NCBI GenBank assembly: GCA_965203365.1
Contig: OZ241878.1
Span: 1,612,001 to 1,676,000, forward strand
Direction: 5' to 3'
Source of the DNA: VYFG01 sp965203365
GTDB lineage: Bacteria; Pseudomonadota; Gammaproteobacteria; Arenicellales; Poriferihabitantaceae
Length of the DNA stretch: 64,000 bases
The notes under the pieces were generated by a model that made no database searches, was not told the origin of the DNA, and saw only the letters and a list, made by a program, of their open reading frames with translations. Each line of letters starts with the position of its first letter. Within the stretch, counting starts at the first letter, position 1. Shown piece by piece: positions 1-9,186 of the stretch. Position numbers and translations under genes: made by a program.

Positions 1-1
1 A

Positions 2-907
2 ATATCCGGAGCACCAGACGATTTCAGCGTGCTGTTTCTCCAAGGGGGCGCCTTATTGCAATTTTCCATGGTGCCCATGAATCTGCTGACATCCGGTCTA
101 AGGGCGGGGTATCTCAATTCCGGCACTTGGGCCAAGGGTGCCATCACGGATGCGCGTGAATATGGCGATATCTACATTGCCTGGGACGGGGCAGGGGATC
201 ACTTTACCCGCATGCCGACCAGCAAAGAGATTTCACTGCATGACAATACCCGTTATCTGCATATCACCAGCAATGAAACGATCGGGGGTATCCGGCTTCA
301 TGAATGGCCCGAGGTCGAGGTGCCCATGGTCGCAGACATGTCATCCGACTATCTCTCCAGGCCCATCCCTTGGGAGAAGTTCGACCTCGTCTATGGGGGA
401 GTCCAGAAGAATCTCGGCCCTGCAGGAATGGCGGTGGTCTTCTTGCGAAACTCGATCCTGGAGACCACCCATCGACACATCGGGCGCTATCTCCGCTACG
501 ACATCCATGAGGCCAAACAGTCGATGTTCAACACCCCGCCGGTTTTCACCATCTATATGTTGAGCAAGGTACTTAAATGGATGAAAGCCGAAGGTGGCAT
601 TCCCGCGATGGAAGAACGCGCCGCCAGGAAGTCCGGACTGATCTATGAGACCATTGATCAAAGCGGCGGATTCTACCGTTGTCCGGTGGAGGTCGTGTCC
701 CGCTCGCATATGAATGTGGTGTTCCGCTTGCCGAGTGAGGATTTGGAGGCCCGTTTCCTGAAGCAGGCGACCGAAGCGGACCTCCTCAATCTGAAAGGTC
801 ATCGCAGCGTCGGCGGGTGTCGCGCCAGTCTCTACAATGCGTTGCCCTATGACAGTGTGGTGGCCTTGACGGAATTCATGCATGCATTCCAGTCGAACCA
901 CCAATGA
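2..907 (+). CDS. serC: Phosphoserine aminotransferase, 5' end outside window
   Basis: This PLP enzyme converts 3-phosphohydroxypyruvate and glutamate to phosphoserine in serine (and pyridoxal phosphate) synthesis. The frame is already open at base 2, and the first visible residues run into the family motif LFLQGGA, so the gene begins upstream of the window. About 301 residues are visible of a usual 360. The PLP-lysine lies in GGVQKNLGPAG, and the C-terminal GHRSVGGCRASLYNA segment is a SerC signature. A GTG at 29 is only an internal valine codon. A DUF1015 gene follows after 16 bases on the same strand, a pairing often seen with serine-synthesis genes. The identity is secure. Confidence 0.96.
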   Translation: MSGAPDDFSVLFLQGGALLQFSMVPMNLLTSGLRAGYLNSGTWAKGAITDAREYGDIYIAWDGAGDHFTRMPTSKEISLHDNTRYLHITSNETIGGIRLHEWPEVEVPMVADMSSDYLSRPIPWEKFDLVYGGVQKNLGPAGMAVVFLRNSILETTHRHIGRYLRYDIHEAKQSMFNTPPVFTIYMLSKVLKWMKAEGGIPAMEERAARKSGLIYETIDQSGGFYRCPVEVVSRSHMNVVFRLPSEDLEARFLKQATEADLLNLKGHRSVGGCRASLYNALPYDSVVALTEFMHAFQSNHQ

Positions 908-923
908 CTGCTGAGAACCTGCC

Positions 924-2162
924 ATGCCGAAAATCAAACCCTTCGACGGGTATCTGGTCAGAAATGACGTGGCCGCCAGGGTGGTGGCTCCAGAATACGA
1001 TACCGTGCCAGCGGCGCAGCGACGCACCTTTGCCGACGACAATCCGCAGAATTTTCTCAACGCCATCCGCTTGATCGAGGACTTCGACCCGAACAATCCT
1101 CCTTCCCAAGAAGAATTGATCGAGTTCAACCGCCGAAACCTGAATCGGCTGCTGGCGGAAGGACTGTTCCACCGGTTCCGACAACCCAGCCTGTTCATTT
1201 ACGAACTCAGCCACTCCGGTCACGTCCAAACTGGAGTCGTCTGCGAGATATCCTCGGACGAATACCAGCAGGGCCATATCAAGAAACACGAAAATACCCG
1301 GCAAACCCAGGAAGATCTGCTGACCCAATACCAGAAAGAACTCGGAGTCGCGTCCTGCCCCATTTCGCTCGCCTATCCCGCCGACCCCGCGATCGACCAA
1401 TTTATTGATGAACAACAAAAATGGTCACCCATGCTGGATTTCACTACCGGAGACCAGGTCCACCAGCGCGTCTGGTGTATCGAAGATCGGTCCTTGCAGC
1501 AGGAACTGTCCCGATTGTTCGAATCCGTGGAGGATACCTACCTGACCGACGGACATCATCGGGCTGCTTCGGGCTGGCGTTATACGGAACTCATGCGGTC
1601 TGAACGAGGCGGTGACGGCACCCTGCCTCACGAACAACTGCTGGTGGCCCTGTTCGCCGACCGTGCGCTCCGGCTGTTGCCCTATCATCGTTGCGTGAGG
1701 AGCCTCAATGGCCTGACCCATGAGGCCTTTCTGGCCGCTCTGGCCAACGACTTCGTGGTATCCGTGGCCGAGGATCAGAAACATTTTGCACCGGAATCTC
1801 ACGGTGTATTTGGCATGTATCTAGACGGAACATGGTATCGTCTTGACATCAAGCCGGACCGGGTGGACTGGAATGACCCGGTGACTTCACTGGATGTCGC
1901 CTTGTTGCAGAACCATTTGCTTGAACCGGTCTGCGGCATTCATGACTTCCGGTCGGATCCCCGGCTGGGCTATGTCACCGGCGCAGAGGGGAATGCGGGT
2001 CTTGAACAGAAAGTCCGCGAGGGTTGGGCTGTGTCTTTTTCCTGTCATGCCACCTCCATGGAACAACTTTTCCGGGTCGCTGATGCAGGGGCCTTGATGC
2101 CGCCAAAATCCACTTACTTCGACCCCAAGACCCGGTCCGGAGTCTGGATTCGGTTCAAGTGA
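924..2162 (+). CDS. DUF1015 family protein
   Basis: The 412-residue soluble protein has the full DUF1015 layout: an N-terminal KPFDGYLVRNDVAARVVAPEYD-like opening (residues about 5-27) and the invariant YLTDGHHRAASGWRY segment near residue 210. No biochemical function is firmly established for the family. Its repeated linkage to serA and serC suggests a role in serine metabolism, and that is inference. It sits 16 bases after serC, which suggests co-transcription. It is convergent with prmC, whose stop lies 11 bases away. No signal peptide or membrane segment is visible. Confidence 0.9.
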   Translation: MPKIKPFDGYLVRNDVAARVVAPEYDTVPAAQRRTFADDNPQNFLNAIRLIEDFDPNNPPSQEELIEFNRRNLNRLLAEGLFHRFRQPSLFIYELSHSGHVQTGVVCEISSDEYQQGHIKKHENTRQTQEDLLTQYQKELGVASCPISLAYPADPAIDQFIDEQQKWSPMLDFTTGDQVHQRVWCIEDRSLQQELSRLFESVEDTYLTDGHHRAASGWRYTELMRSERGGDGTLPHEQLLVALFADRALRLLPYHRCVRSLNGLTHEAFLAALANDFVVSVAEDQKHFAPESHGVFGMYLDGTWYRLDIKPDRVDWNDPVTSLDVALLQNHLLEPVCGIHDFRSDPRLGYVTGAEGNAGLEQKVREGWAVSFSCHATSMEQLFRVADAGALMPPKSTYFDPKTRSGVWIRFK

Positions 2163-2172
2163 TGGTCTTCGG

Positions 2173-3018
2173 TCAAGGGTTGACCAGTTGACCACCGGTC
2201 ACCCGGGGCAATCCGGCGAGGTCGGGGGTGGATTTAACCCGGTGGAATCCGGCACGCTGCAACATCCCTTGCACCTCGAGTGCCTGTTGGTGACCGTGTT
2301 CCAGCAGCAGATGACCGTCCGGCATCAGGAATCGCGGGGACGACGCGATGATGCGGCGAAGGTCGGCCAACCCCCCTGCCCCGGCCACCAGTGCTTCCCT
2401 CGGTTCGTAACGAATCTCCCCCCGCAGATGCTCATCATTGCCCGCCACATAGGGAGGATTGCAAAGAATCAAGTCGAATCGGTCCTTCACCAACGCAGAA
2501 TACCAGTCTGACACCTGGAAACAGACATTGGGAATGGCCAGCCGAGCCGCATTCTCACGGGCGACTTCGACCGCGCCCGGCGACCGATCCACCGCCACTA
2601 TCTGGATGTCCGGGCGGGCCTTGGCCAAGGCCAAGGCGATGGCACCACTGCCGGTCCCCAAATCCAGAACCCGAACTGCGCCCATCGACAGCAGATCCAG
2701 TCCCTGCTCCACCAGCAATTCCGTTTCCGGTCGCGGAATCAAAACCTCAGGCGTCACCTGCAAACGCAGGGACCAGAACTCCCGCTCTCCCGTCAGATAA
2801 GCGATGGGCATGCCCCGTGCACGCTCATCAATCCACTCGAAAAACTGGGCTGACTCCGTCTCATCCAACCCCTGTTCCGGATGTGCCAGCAACCATGCCC
2901 GCCGCTTTTGCAGCAGATACGCCATCAACACTTCTGCATCCAGCCGAGGAGTGCCGGTCTCAGCGGCCCGAAGAAGGACGGTCGCCCGGTCCAGCGAGGA
3001 GCCGATGCGGTTTTTCAC
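2173..3018 (-). CDS. prmC: Release factor glutamine N5-methyltransferase
   Basis: PrmC (HemK) methylates the glutamine of the GGQ motif in release factors RF1 and RF2, using S-adenosylmethionine. The 281-residue product has the N-terminal helical domain (about 1-90), the SAM-binding DLGTGSGAIALALA (about 119-132) and the catalytic NPPYV (about 187-191) that contacts the substrate glutamine. Its start overlaps the prfA stop by 4 bases (3015-3018), so translation is probably coupled to its own substrate, RF1. This is the last gene of hemA-prfA-prmC. Confidence 0.97.
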   Translation of the reverse strand: MKNRIGSSLDRATVLLRAAETGTPRLDAEVLMAYLLQKRRAWLLAHPEQGLDETESAQFFEWIDERARGMPIAYLTGEREFWSLRLQVTPEVLIPRPETELLVEQGLDLLSMGAVRVLDLGTGSGAIALALAKARPDIQIVAVDRSPGAVEVARENAARLAIPNVCFQVSDWYSALVKDRFDLILCNPPYVAGNDEHLRGEIRYEPREALVAGAGGLADLRRIIASSPRFLMPDGHLLLEHGHQQALEVQGMLQRAGFHRVKSTPDLAGLPRVTGGQLVNP

Positions 3019-4103
3019 TCTCCGGGGGCAAATTCGGCCAACAGGTTGGCCTGGTGCTGGGTCATCAGGGGACCAATCACCGGATCCAGGTCGCCTCCCA
3101 TGATATCCGCCAGCTTGTGCAAGGTCAGGTGAATACGATGATCCGTCACCCTGCCCTGCGGGAAATTGTAGGTCCGAATCCGCTCAGAGCGGTCACCGCT
3201 GCCCACCAGGGACTTTCGGGTGCTGGCCTCGGTCTCCCTCCGCATGCGTCGTTCGGCTTCCAGCAGGCGGGAAGCCAACATGGACATCGCCTGGGCACGG
3301 TTCTTGTGCTGTGAGCGCGCCTCCTGACATTCCACCACCGTACCGCTGGGTAGGTGTGTGATTCGAATGGCAGAGTCCGTCTTGTTGACATGCTGACCTC
3401 CCGCACCGGACGCACGAAATGTATCCACGCGGAGGTCTGCGGGGTTGATCGTCACCTGGTCCACCTCGTCCACTTCCGGCAAAATCGCCACGGTACAAGC
3501 GGACGTGTGGATACGTCCCTGGGATTCGGTTTCTGGCACCCTTTGCACCCGGTGTGCCCCCGACTCGAATTTGAGACGGGAATAGGCCCCCTGCCCTTCG
3601 ATACGGCAGATGATTTCCCGGTATCCGCCGTGCTCACCCTCACTGGAACTGACCAAATCCACCTCCCAACCCCGATTCTCCGCATACATGCTGTACATTC
3701 GATACAGGTTCCCGACAAATAGAGCGGCTTCCGCTCCTCCGGTGCCAGCTCGAATTTCAAGAAAGACATTCCGATGGTCATCGGCATCCTTGGGTAACAA
3801 GAGATTGTTCAACTTGCCTACCTGCTCCTTTCGGGATGCCTCCAGCCCGGACAGTTCCTCTCTGGCCAGATGACGGATATGGGGGTCGTCATCCTCTAGC
3901 ATATGTTCCATCTCATCCCGCTGACGCTCCAGATCCAGGAATCTGTCGAACACCTCCACGATCGTCCGAATTTCCGACAACTCAATGGACAGCCGTCGAT
4001 AGTCGGTCTGGCATGCGATCACTGCCGGATCGGACAACCGCGCATGGATCTCCTCATGCCGATCCCGAATCTTCTGCAGCCTTTCACGGGTCGAAGGGTT
4101 CAC
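3015..4103 (-). CDS. prfA: Peptide chain release factor 1
   Basis: RF1 terminates translation at UAA and UAG. The codon-recognition tripeptide appears as PET within RVQRVPETESQGR. The catalytic GGQ lies in SGAGGQHVNKTDSAIR. The frame stays open back to 4238, inside hemA, but family alignment places the N-terminus at VNPSTRERLQKI. That is a GTG at 4103, giving 362 residues against a usual 360. The GTG lies 43 bases after the hemA stop and has no strong Shine-Dalgarno sequence, so translation may depend on hemA. An ATG at 4238 would add a 45-residue extension not seen in the family. Confidence 0.94.
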   Translation of the reverse strand: MNPSTRERLQKIRDRHEEIHARLSDPAVIACQTDYRRLSIELSEIRTIVEVFDRFLDLERQRDEMEHMLEDDDPHIRHLAREELSGLEASRKEQVGKLNNLLLPKDADDHRNVFLEIRAGTGGAEAALFVGNLYRMYSMYAENRGWEVDLVSSSEGEHGGYREIICRIEGQGAYSRLKFESGAHRVQRVPETESQGRIHTSACTVAILPEVDEVDQVTINPADLRVDTFRASGAGGQHVNKTDSAIRITHLPSGTVVECQEARSQHKNRAQAMSMLASRLLEAERRMRRETEASTRKSLVGSGDRSERIRTYNFPQGRVTDHRIHLTLHKLADIMGGDLDPVIGPLMTQHQANLLAEFAPGE

Positions 4104-4146
4104 GCGGAGGGAAGTGGCTGGCAGACGCAGTTCAGAGGCATCGGTT

Positions 4147-5394
4147 TCACAGGCCGAAGAGCCTGCGGGCAGCGGATAACAGCCCGGGATTTCCATCCAT
4201 ATCCGCCTGCTTGAGTTGCTGGCTCGGATGATGGGCAAACTTATTCGTCAGGTCGCGAGCCAACTGCTCGATAACCTGCTCCGGATCCGCCCCCCGTGCC
4301 AGACGCGTTCTGGCCTTGTTCAGTTCAGTCGTGCGCATGTCCTCCATCTTGCCACGAAAGGTACGAATGAAAGGCTCCGATTCCAATGAGCGCATCCAGC
4401 GCATGAACCGCATGACCTGCAGGTCGATGATCACTTCTGCCTCCAGGGCCGCCTTTTCCCTAACGTGCCGGTTCTCCTCCACCACAGTGCGAAGATCATC
4501 GACGGTGTAAAGGTAGACATCGGCCAGTTGTCCCACTTGGGGCTCTACATCTCGTGGCACTGCCAGATCAAGGATAAAGACCGGGCGATGGCGGCGTTTG
4601 CGAATGGCTCCTTCGACCGCTCCCTTGCCGAGAATCGGCAGGGTACTGGCCGTCGAGGTCACAATGATGTCTGCCTGATGCAACCAGTCCGAGAGCTCCC
4701 GCAAGGGAATGGCCTGGCATTGGATTTCCGAGGCCAGTCTCCGGGCGCGGTCCACTGAACGATTGGCCACGATGATGCGTTGGACCTGTTTCTCTTTCAA
4801 GTGTCGAGCGGTCAGTTCGATCGTCTCGCCGGCACCAATCAACAGGACGGTGAGTGTCGACAGATCGGAAAATATCCGACCGGCCAGACTGACGCCGGCA
4901 TAAGCCACGGACACCGGATTGGTGCCAATCGAAGTATCCGTGCGCACCTGCTTGGCGACACTGAAGGTATGGTGAAATAACCGGTTGAAGACTTTCCCGG
5001 TACTGCCGGCCTGGGCCGCCCGATTGAACGCCTCTTTCATCTGACCCAGTATCTGGGGCTCCCCCAGCACCATGGAATCAAGCCCGGAGGCGACCCGGAA
5101 GGCATGTTTTACCGCCTGCCCATCAGGATGGGCATAGAGACTACGTCGCAGTTCCTCTTGCCCCAGGCCAGCTTGTGCCGACAGCCAGTCAACCACCTGT
5201 CCGTGGTCGATCTCATTGTTCCCGCAGTACACTTCGGTCCGATTACAGGTCGAAAGAATGGCCGCTTCAGAGGCAATCCGGGATTTTGCCAGAGACTCCA
5301 ATGCTTCACCCATCGCATCGGGACTGAAAGCGACCCTTTCACGCAATCCCAAGGGGGCGGTTTCATGGTTCAGACCCAGAGCGAGGAGGCGCAC
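4147..5394 (-). CDS. hemA: Glutamyl-tRNA reductase
   Basis: HemA reduces glutamyl-tRNA(Glu) to glutamate-1-semialdehyde with NADPH, the first committed step of C5 tetrapyrrole synthesis. The 415-residue protein opens with LALGLNHETAPLGLRERVAF. It carries the catalytic cysteine Cys50 in LSTCNRTEVY and an NADPH-binding LLIGAGETIELTARHL. The C-terminal dimerisation helix is present. It heads hemA-prfA-prmC and is divergent from the TPR lipoprotein gene; a probable promoter lies about 35 bases upstream. The product feeds siroheme and heme synthesis, for which demand is high in a cell making DsrAB and DsrJ. Confidence 0.97.
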   Translation of the reverse strand: MRLLALGLNHETAPLGLRERVAFSPDAMGEALESLAKSRIASEAAILSTCNRTEVYCGNNEIDHGQVVDWLSAQAGLGQEELRRSLYAHPDGQAVKHAFRVASGLDSMVLGEPQILGQMKEAFNRAAQAGSTGKVFNRLFHHTFSVAKQVRTDTSIGTNPVSVAYAGVSLAGRIFSDLSTLTVLLIGAGETIELTARHLKEKQVQRIIVANRSVDRARRLASEIQCQAIPLRELSDWLHQADIIVTSTASTLPILGKGAVEGAIRKRRHRPVFILDLAVPRDVEPQVGQLADVYLYTVDDLRTVVEENRHVREKAALEAEVIIDLQVMRFMRWMRSLESEPFIRTFRGKMEDMRTTELNKARTRLARGADPEQVIEQLARDLTNKFAHHPSQQLKQADMDGNPGLLSAARRLFGL

Positions 5395-5429
5395 AGAACG
5401 AAAATCCCAATGAACAGATAGGCCATTGT

Positions 5430-5458
5430 ATTATAATGCCTCTGTGTCAATATGTCCG
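5430..5458 (-). promoter_or_regulatory. Probable sigma70-type promoter of hemA; the same ATTATAAT core may also serve the divergent gene
   Basis: On the minus strand, CGGACA (5458-5453) and TATAAT (5435-5430) are separated by 17 bases. The palindromic core ATTATAAT also reads TATAAT on the plus strand (5432-5437), so one -10 region may serve both directions. The predicted hemA leader is about 30 bases. This is based on motif and spacing only. Confidence 0.45.
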
Positions 5459-5601
5459 TACCTCATCATGTCGAGTTGCAGGCATCCGAAGGGCTGATCG
5501 GGAACAGACGATCCCTGAATCCATTCTCTGGGTGCCGTGTCCACACAACCACCCAAGGAAAAAGCATAGTCCCTGAAATCGCCATGGTCACGATACCCGA
5601 T

Positions 5602-7458
5602 ATGTCTGGACCCTACACGCCAGCAATTGACAGTGGGCGATTCAACGGTAGACGTGACAGGCTGCCACCCCTCTCACACCGCATCGCCGCCAGGACCCGA
5701 CAATGCATCACCCCGGTTCTGTGTGTTTGGCTCGGTGCCTGCATATCTGTCCCACCAACCCCAGAGGTTCCATCATCCGATATCAACGAATCCGTTTCGC
5801 CAGACCCGCCAGTAGAGAATGAGGCCGAACTGCAGGAACCCAAACAGGTGGTTACCGATTCCAACCTGACCTCTGAACTCCTCTATGATGTGTTGCTGGC
5901 TGCAGTGGCCAACCAGCGTCGCCAACCCGAAGTGGCGCTGGATGCCCTGGTCCGTGCAGCCTATTTGTCGCGAGACAGTCAGATCACACACAGTGCCATC
6001 CATTTGGCGCTTCAGCTTGGAGACAACCTGCAGGCCATCGAACTGTCACATCTGCTGCTGGATCAGGAACCGAACAATGCCAACGTCAGACTGGCTCTGG
6101 CGACGGCCCAGATCAGAAGCCAATTGGTCGATAAGGCAGCGAAGACTCTCCTGGAATTGGTCGCAGGGCAAACTATCGACAGTGAGTCCACCTTCACGGA
6201 TGTGGCGAATCTGGTAGCTCGCCAACCCAACCCCATCAGGAACCAGTTGCGCACACATCTGAACAAGGCGGTCATGGAGAACCATCCGATGGTGGTGTTC
6301 ACGTTGGCGCTGATCGCGTCACGGCTCAAGGAAAAGGAATATTTCCACACCCTGCTGGACCGGGTGATGGCCATCCGGCCCGACTGGGAGACTGCGGCCA
6401 TCATGAAGCTCATGCATATTGCCGACCATGACGACGATCAACTGGATAGCTGGGCCACCGAATTTCTCACGACCAACCCGAAGGCGGAGCGTTTCCGAAA
6501 CCGACTTGGACATCTTTTTCTCCAGCATGAACGCCTGGATGATGCTCTGGAACAATTCACCACGGTACTCCAATTCAACCCCGAGTCAGAAGATGCCCTG
6601 CTCGCCGCTGCTGTGACCTACAGGGAGCAGGGGGAGTTTGAACCTGCCGAGACGCTGTTTCTGCGTTACATCGCCAACAAACGTGAGGTCGACCAGGCCA
6701 AGGTATATCTCGCCCAGATGTGGATTGATCAGGGGCGGTATCAGGATGCCTATCCTTTGCTGCGCCAAGTGCTTTCCCGAGAATATTACCTGGAGGCTCA
6801 GGTCATGCTCGCTGGCCTCATTGCCAAACGCAGCAACGTGGAAGCCGGACTCATGCATCTTCAGGGCTTGGATGCCAACAGTGAGGAAGATGCCGTGCAA
6901 CTGATCCTGGAACAAAGCCGACTCCTCGGGGAGTTCAATCTGAACGAACGTGGGTTGGCGTTGTTGACCGAAGCACTGCTGGAACGACCAGAACACCCCA
7001 ATCTTCTCTACAGTCGCGGCCTGTTAGCAGCACAACTGGACAAAATTGATCTGGTCGAACAGGACATGCGGCGGCTGATCAAACTACAGCCTGAGAATGC
7101 ACATGCCTACAATGCCCTCGGATACACTCTCGCTGATCGAACGGACCGGTACGAAGAGGCCGCCGAACTGATCACCCGTGCTCTGGTCCTGCTGCCGGAA
7201 GACCCTTATATCTTGGACAGCATGGGCTGGTTGCAATACCGGCTGGGAAAACTGGAAAGTGCACTGGAGTATCTGGAAAAGGCATGGGGTTATGATCAGG
7301 ACGCTGAGATTGCCGCTCACTTAGGCGAAGTACTGTGGGTCCTCGGTCGAAGAGCCGAAGCCGAGGAGATTTGGCAGTTGGGCATCCAAGCCGGACCCGA
7401 CAACACCACGCTTTTGGACACGATGGAGCGTTTTCTCGACCATCGGCAAGCGATCTGA
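5602..7458 (+). CDS. Tetratricopeptide-repeat lipoprotein
   Basis: The product is a predicted lipid-anchored TPR solenoid. A hydrophobic stretch ending WLGAC (Cys47 from this start) is followed by SVPPTPE and an acidic, proline-rich linker, then about 500 residues of helical TPR-like repeats. The clearest units are near the C-terminus, for example NALGYTLADRTDRYEEAAEL and DSMGWLQYRLGKLESALEYL. Homologous TPR proteins upstream of lolB are common in Gamma- and Betaproteobacteria; the function is unknown and is presumed to be envelope protein assembly. The start is uncertain. The frame is open from 5452, but that ATG lies too close to the predicted promoter, and 5584 is another candidate. None has a good Shine-Dalgarno sequence. 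Confidence 0.8.
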   Translation: MSGPYTPAIDSGRFNGRRDRLPPLSHRIAARTRQCITPVLCVWLGACISVPPTPEVPSSDINESVSPDPPVENEAELQEPKQVVTDSNLTSELLYDVLLAAVANQRRQPEVALDALVRAAYLSRDSQITHSAIHLALQLGDNLQAIELSHLLLDQEPNNANVRLALATAQIRSQLVDKAAKTLLELVAGQTIDSESTFTDVANLVARQPNPIRNQLRTHLNKAVMENHPMVVFTLALIASRLKEKEYFHTLLDRVMAIRPDWETAAIMKLMHIADHDDDQLDSWATEFLTTNPKAERFRNRLGHLFLQHERLDDALEQFTTVLQFNPESEDALLAAAVTYREQGEFEPAETLFLRYIANKREVDQAKVYLAQMWIDQGRYQDAYPLLRQVLSREYYLEAQVMLAGLIAKRSNVEAGLMHLQGLDANSEEDAVQLILEQSRLLGEFNLNERGLALLTEALLERPEHPNLLYSRGLLAAQLDKIDLVEQDMRRLIKLQPENAHAYNALGYTLADRTDRYEEAAELITRALVLLPEDPYILDSMGWLQYRLGKLESALEYLEKAWGYDQDAEIAAHLGEVLWVLGRRAEAEEIWQLGIQAGPDNTTLLDTMERFLDHRQAI

Positions 7459-7509
7459 CCATCACAGCCTACCATTCTCTCCATTGGATAAAACCGACTT
7501 TCCCGGTCC

Positions 7510-8241
7510 ATGAGTACCCCATCTCCATTCAAGGGATTTTCTGTTCATTATTCACGGCGTGAATCGATCGTATTCATCCTGGTTCTCTATCTGCTGGCGG
7601 CGTGCACCTTGCCCATCTCCGAACCGGACACCCCGAAAAATCTCCCACGTGAACAGGCGCTGAAGCGGTGGCAAATCAACCAAAAGGTATTAGGTTCCAT
7701 CAATCACTGGAACCTGAAAGGGAAAATTGGGGTGAAGACTGGTTCAAAGGGTGGCAGTGCCACGATCAAATGGCAGTATGCACCCGGCAGCCAGGAAATT
7801 GAACTGTACGGTCCGCTCGGTAGCGGCCGGATTATCATCACTGTCAATAGCGAAGGCGCCGTCCTTCGGGATACCAAGGGACGGGTGCTGCGTGGGACCT
7901 CCGCTTCGAATGTGCTCTATCAGCGACTCGGTTGGCAGGTACCGTTTGATCACCTCGCCAACTGGGCCCGGGGTGTCCCGGGGGAAGGTGCCCAAAACAT
8001 TGTCATTGACACGACGGGCCGCCTGCAGGGAATGGTTCAAGACCAATGGCAGGTCGAATACCAGCAATATGAAACCGTGGGCACGACCTTGCCCGGCTAT
8101 TCCCTGCCACTGAAACTCCAGGTGTCGGCAGTCCCCGGTACGATGGAATTCTTCTCCGATGATGGCCAACCGCTGGGAGATCAGCTCAATGTCCGAATCA
8201 TCCTCAAACGCTGGGAAGATATTGAACGCCAACCCTCCTGA
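7510..8241 (+). CDS. lolB: Outer-membrane lipoprotein LolB
   Basis: LolB accepts lipoproteins from the periplasmic carrier LolA and inserts them in the outer membrane. The 243-residue precursor has a signal peptide with lipobox LLAAC (Cys32), and then the beta-barrel half fold of the family, including the conserved WNLKGKIGVKT and IELYGPLGSGRI stretches. The N-region before the hydrophobic core is rather long (about 18 residues), so a start further in is possible. It lies between the TPR lipoprotein gene and ispE, overlapping the latter, which is the usual gammaproteobacterial order lolB-ispE. Confidence 0.93.
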   Translation: MSTPSPFKGFSVHYSRRESIVFILVLYLLAACTLPISEPDTPKNLPREQALKRWQINQKVLGSINHWNLKGKIGVKTGSKGGSATIKWQYAPGSQEIELYGPLGSGRIIITVNSEGAVLRDTKGRVLRGTSASNVLYQRLGWQVPFDHLANWARGVPGEGAQNIVIDTTGRLQGMVQDQWQVEYQQYETVGTTLPGYSLPLKLQVSAVPGTMEFFSDDGQPLGDQLNVRIILKRWEDIERQPS

Positions 8242-9091
8242 CGTCGAGGTTCTCTCGCCTGCCAAAATCAACCTGTTCCTTCACGTCACCGGTCAACGGT
8301 CGGACGGATATCATCTGTTGCAGACCTGGATGCAGTTTCTGGACTGGGGAGACCGAATGACTTTCCGGATCAACCAACAAGGAACGATCCAAAGGCACGA
8401 TGACCATGCCCATGTCCTGCCATCAACCGATCTTTGTATCCTGGCAGCCGAACGGCTCAAGACGACCGCCCGTCAGCCGAAGTTGGGAGTCGATATCACC
8501 TTGGCAAAGCAAATTCCGCCCGGGACCGGTCTTGGCGGTGGCAGCAGCAATGCGGCCACCACGTTGATGGTACTGAACCGGCTCTGGGGCCTGCATCTGC
8601 CCGACCACCACCTGATGGAACTCGGTCGGAAGCTGGGCGCAGATGTTCCTGTATTCCTGCAAGGCGTCTCGGCATGGGCCGAGCATGTCGGTGATCATCT
8701 GACCCCGGCCCTGGCTTCCACGGGATGGCTATTGCTGGCCCTGCCGGATGTTTCGGTGTCCAGTCATGAGATCTTCCAGGACCCCGAGCTTCAGCGGGAC
8801 CATCCTCCTGTCACTCCCTGGGACTATACCCAGGGTCGAACAGGAAACGACCTGGAGGCGGTCACTTTTCGTCGGTTTCCTGTGGTGGCAGAAGTCCACC
8901 GACTGCTGTCAAGGTTCGGTCCTGCCAGAATGAGTGGCAGTGGCAGTGCGGTTTTCCTGCCATTACCGAACCCGGGAAAGAGTAAACCGATGGTCAGGCA
9001 GTTGCCCGATGGCGTCCAAGGGATCGTCACCCGACGGATTAACCGCAATCCGGTCCTGCATTGGGTCTCCAAGTCGGGAAAAGTGGCATAG
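8189..9091 (+). CDS. ispE: 4-diphosphocytidyl-2-C-methyl-D-erythritol kinase
   Basis: IspE phosphorylates CDP-methylerythritol in the MEP pathway to isoprenoids. GHMP-kinase motifs are clear: SPAKINLFLHVTGQRSDGYH near the N-terminus, the ATP loop PPGTGLGGGSSNAATTL, and the C-terminal ARMSGSGSAVF. The frame is open from ATG 8159, but ATG 8189 is preferred because GGGAG lies 9 bases upstream; this gives 300 residues. A TTG at 8222 would match the shortest homologues. The start overlaps the end of lolB by about 50 bases. The usual downstream tRNA and prs genes are absent here. Confidence 0.95.
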   Translation: MSESSSNAGKILNANPPDVEVLSPAKINLFLHVTGQRSDGYHLLQTWMQFLDWGDRMTFRINQQGTIQRHDDHAHVLPSTDLCILAAERLKTTARQPKLGVDITLAKQIPPGTGLGGGSSNAATTLMVLNRLWGLHLPDHHLMELGRKLGADVPVFLQGVSAWAEHVGDHLTPALASTGWLLLALPDVSVSSHEIFQDPELQRDHPPVTPWDYTQGRTGNDLEAVTFRRFPVVAEVHRLLSRFGPARMSGSGSAVFLPLPNPGKSKPMVRQLPDGVQGIVTRRINRNPVLHWVSKSGKVA

Positions 9092-9186
9092 AGCCTCTGG
9101 CGAACCGGCATCAGATCGCATACAGCGTGTTTCAGACCCCGGATCGAACACTGACTATCCGCATCGCTATCAGGACCGAATGCTGG

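Noticed and set aside
2391..3314. 307-codon plus-strand frame
   Set aside because: It is antisense to prmC and prfA and is proline-rich, without any domain.
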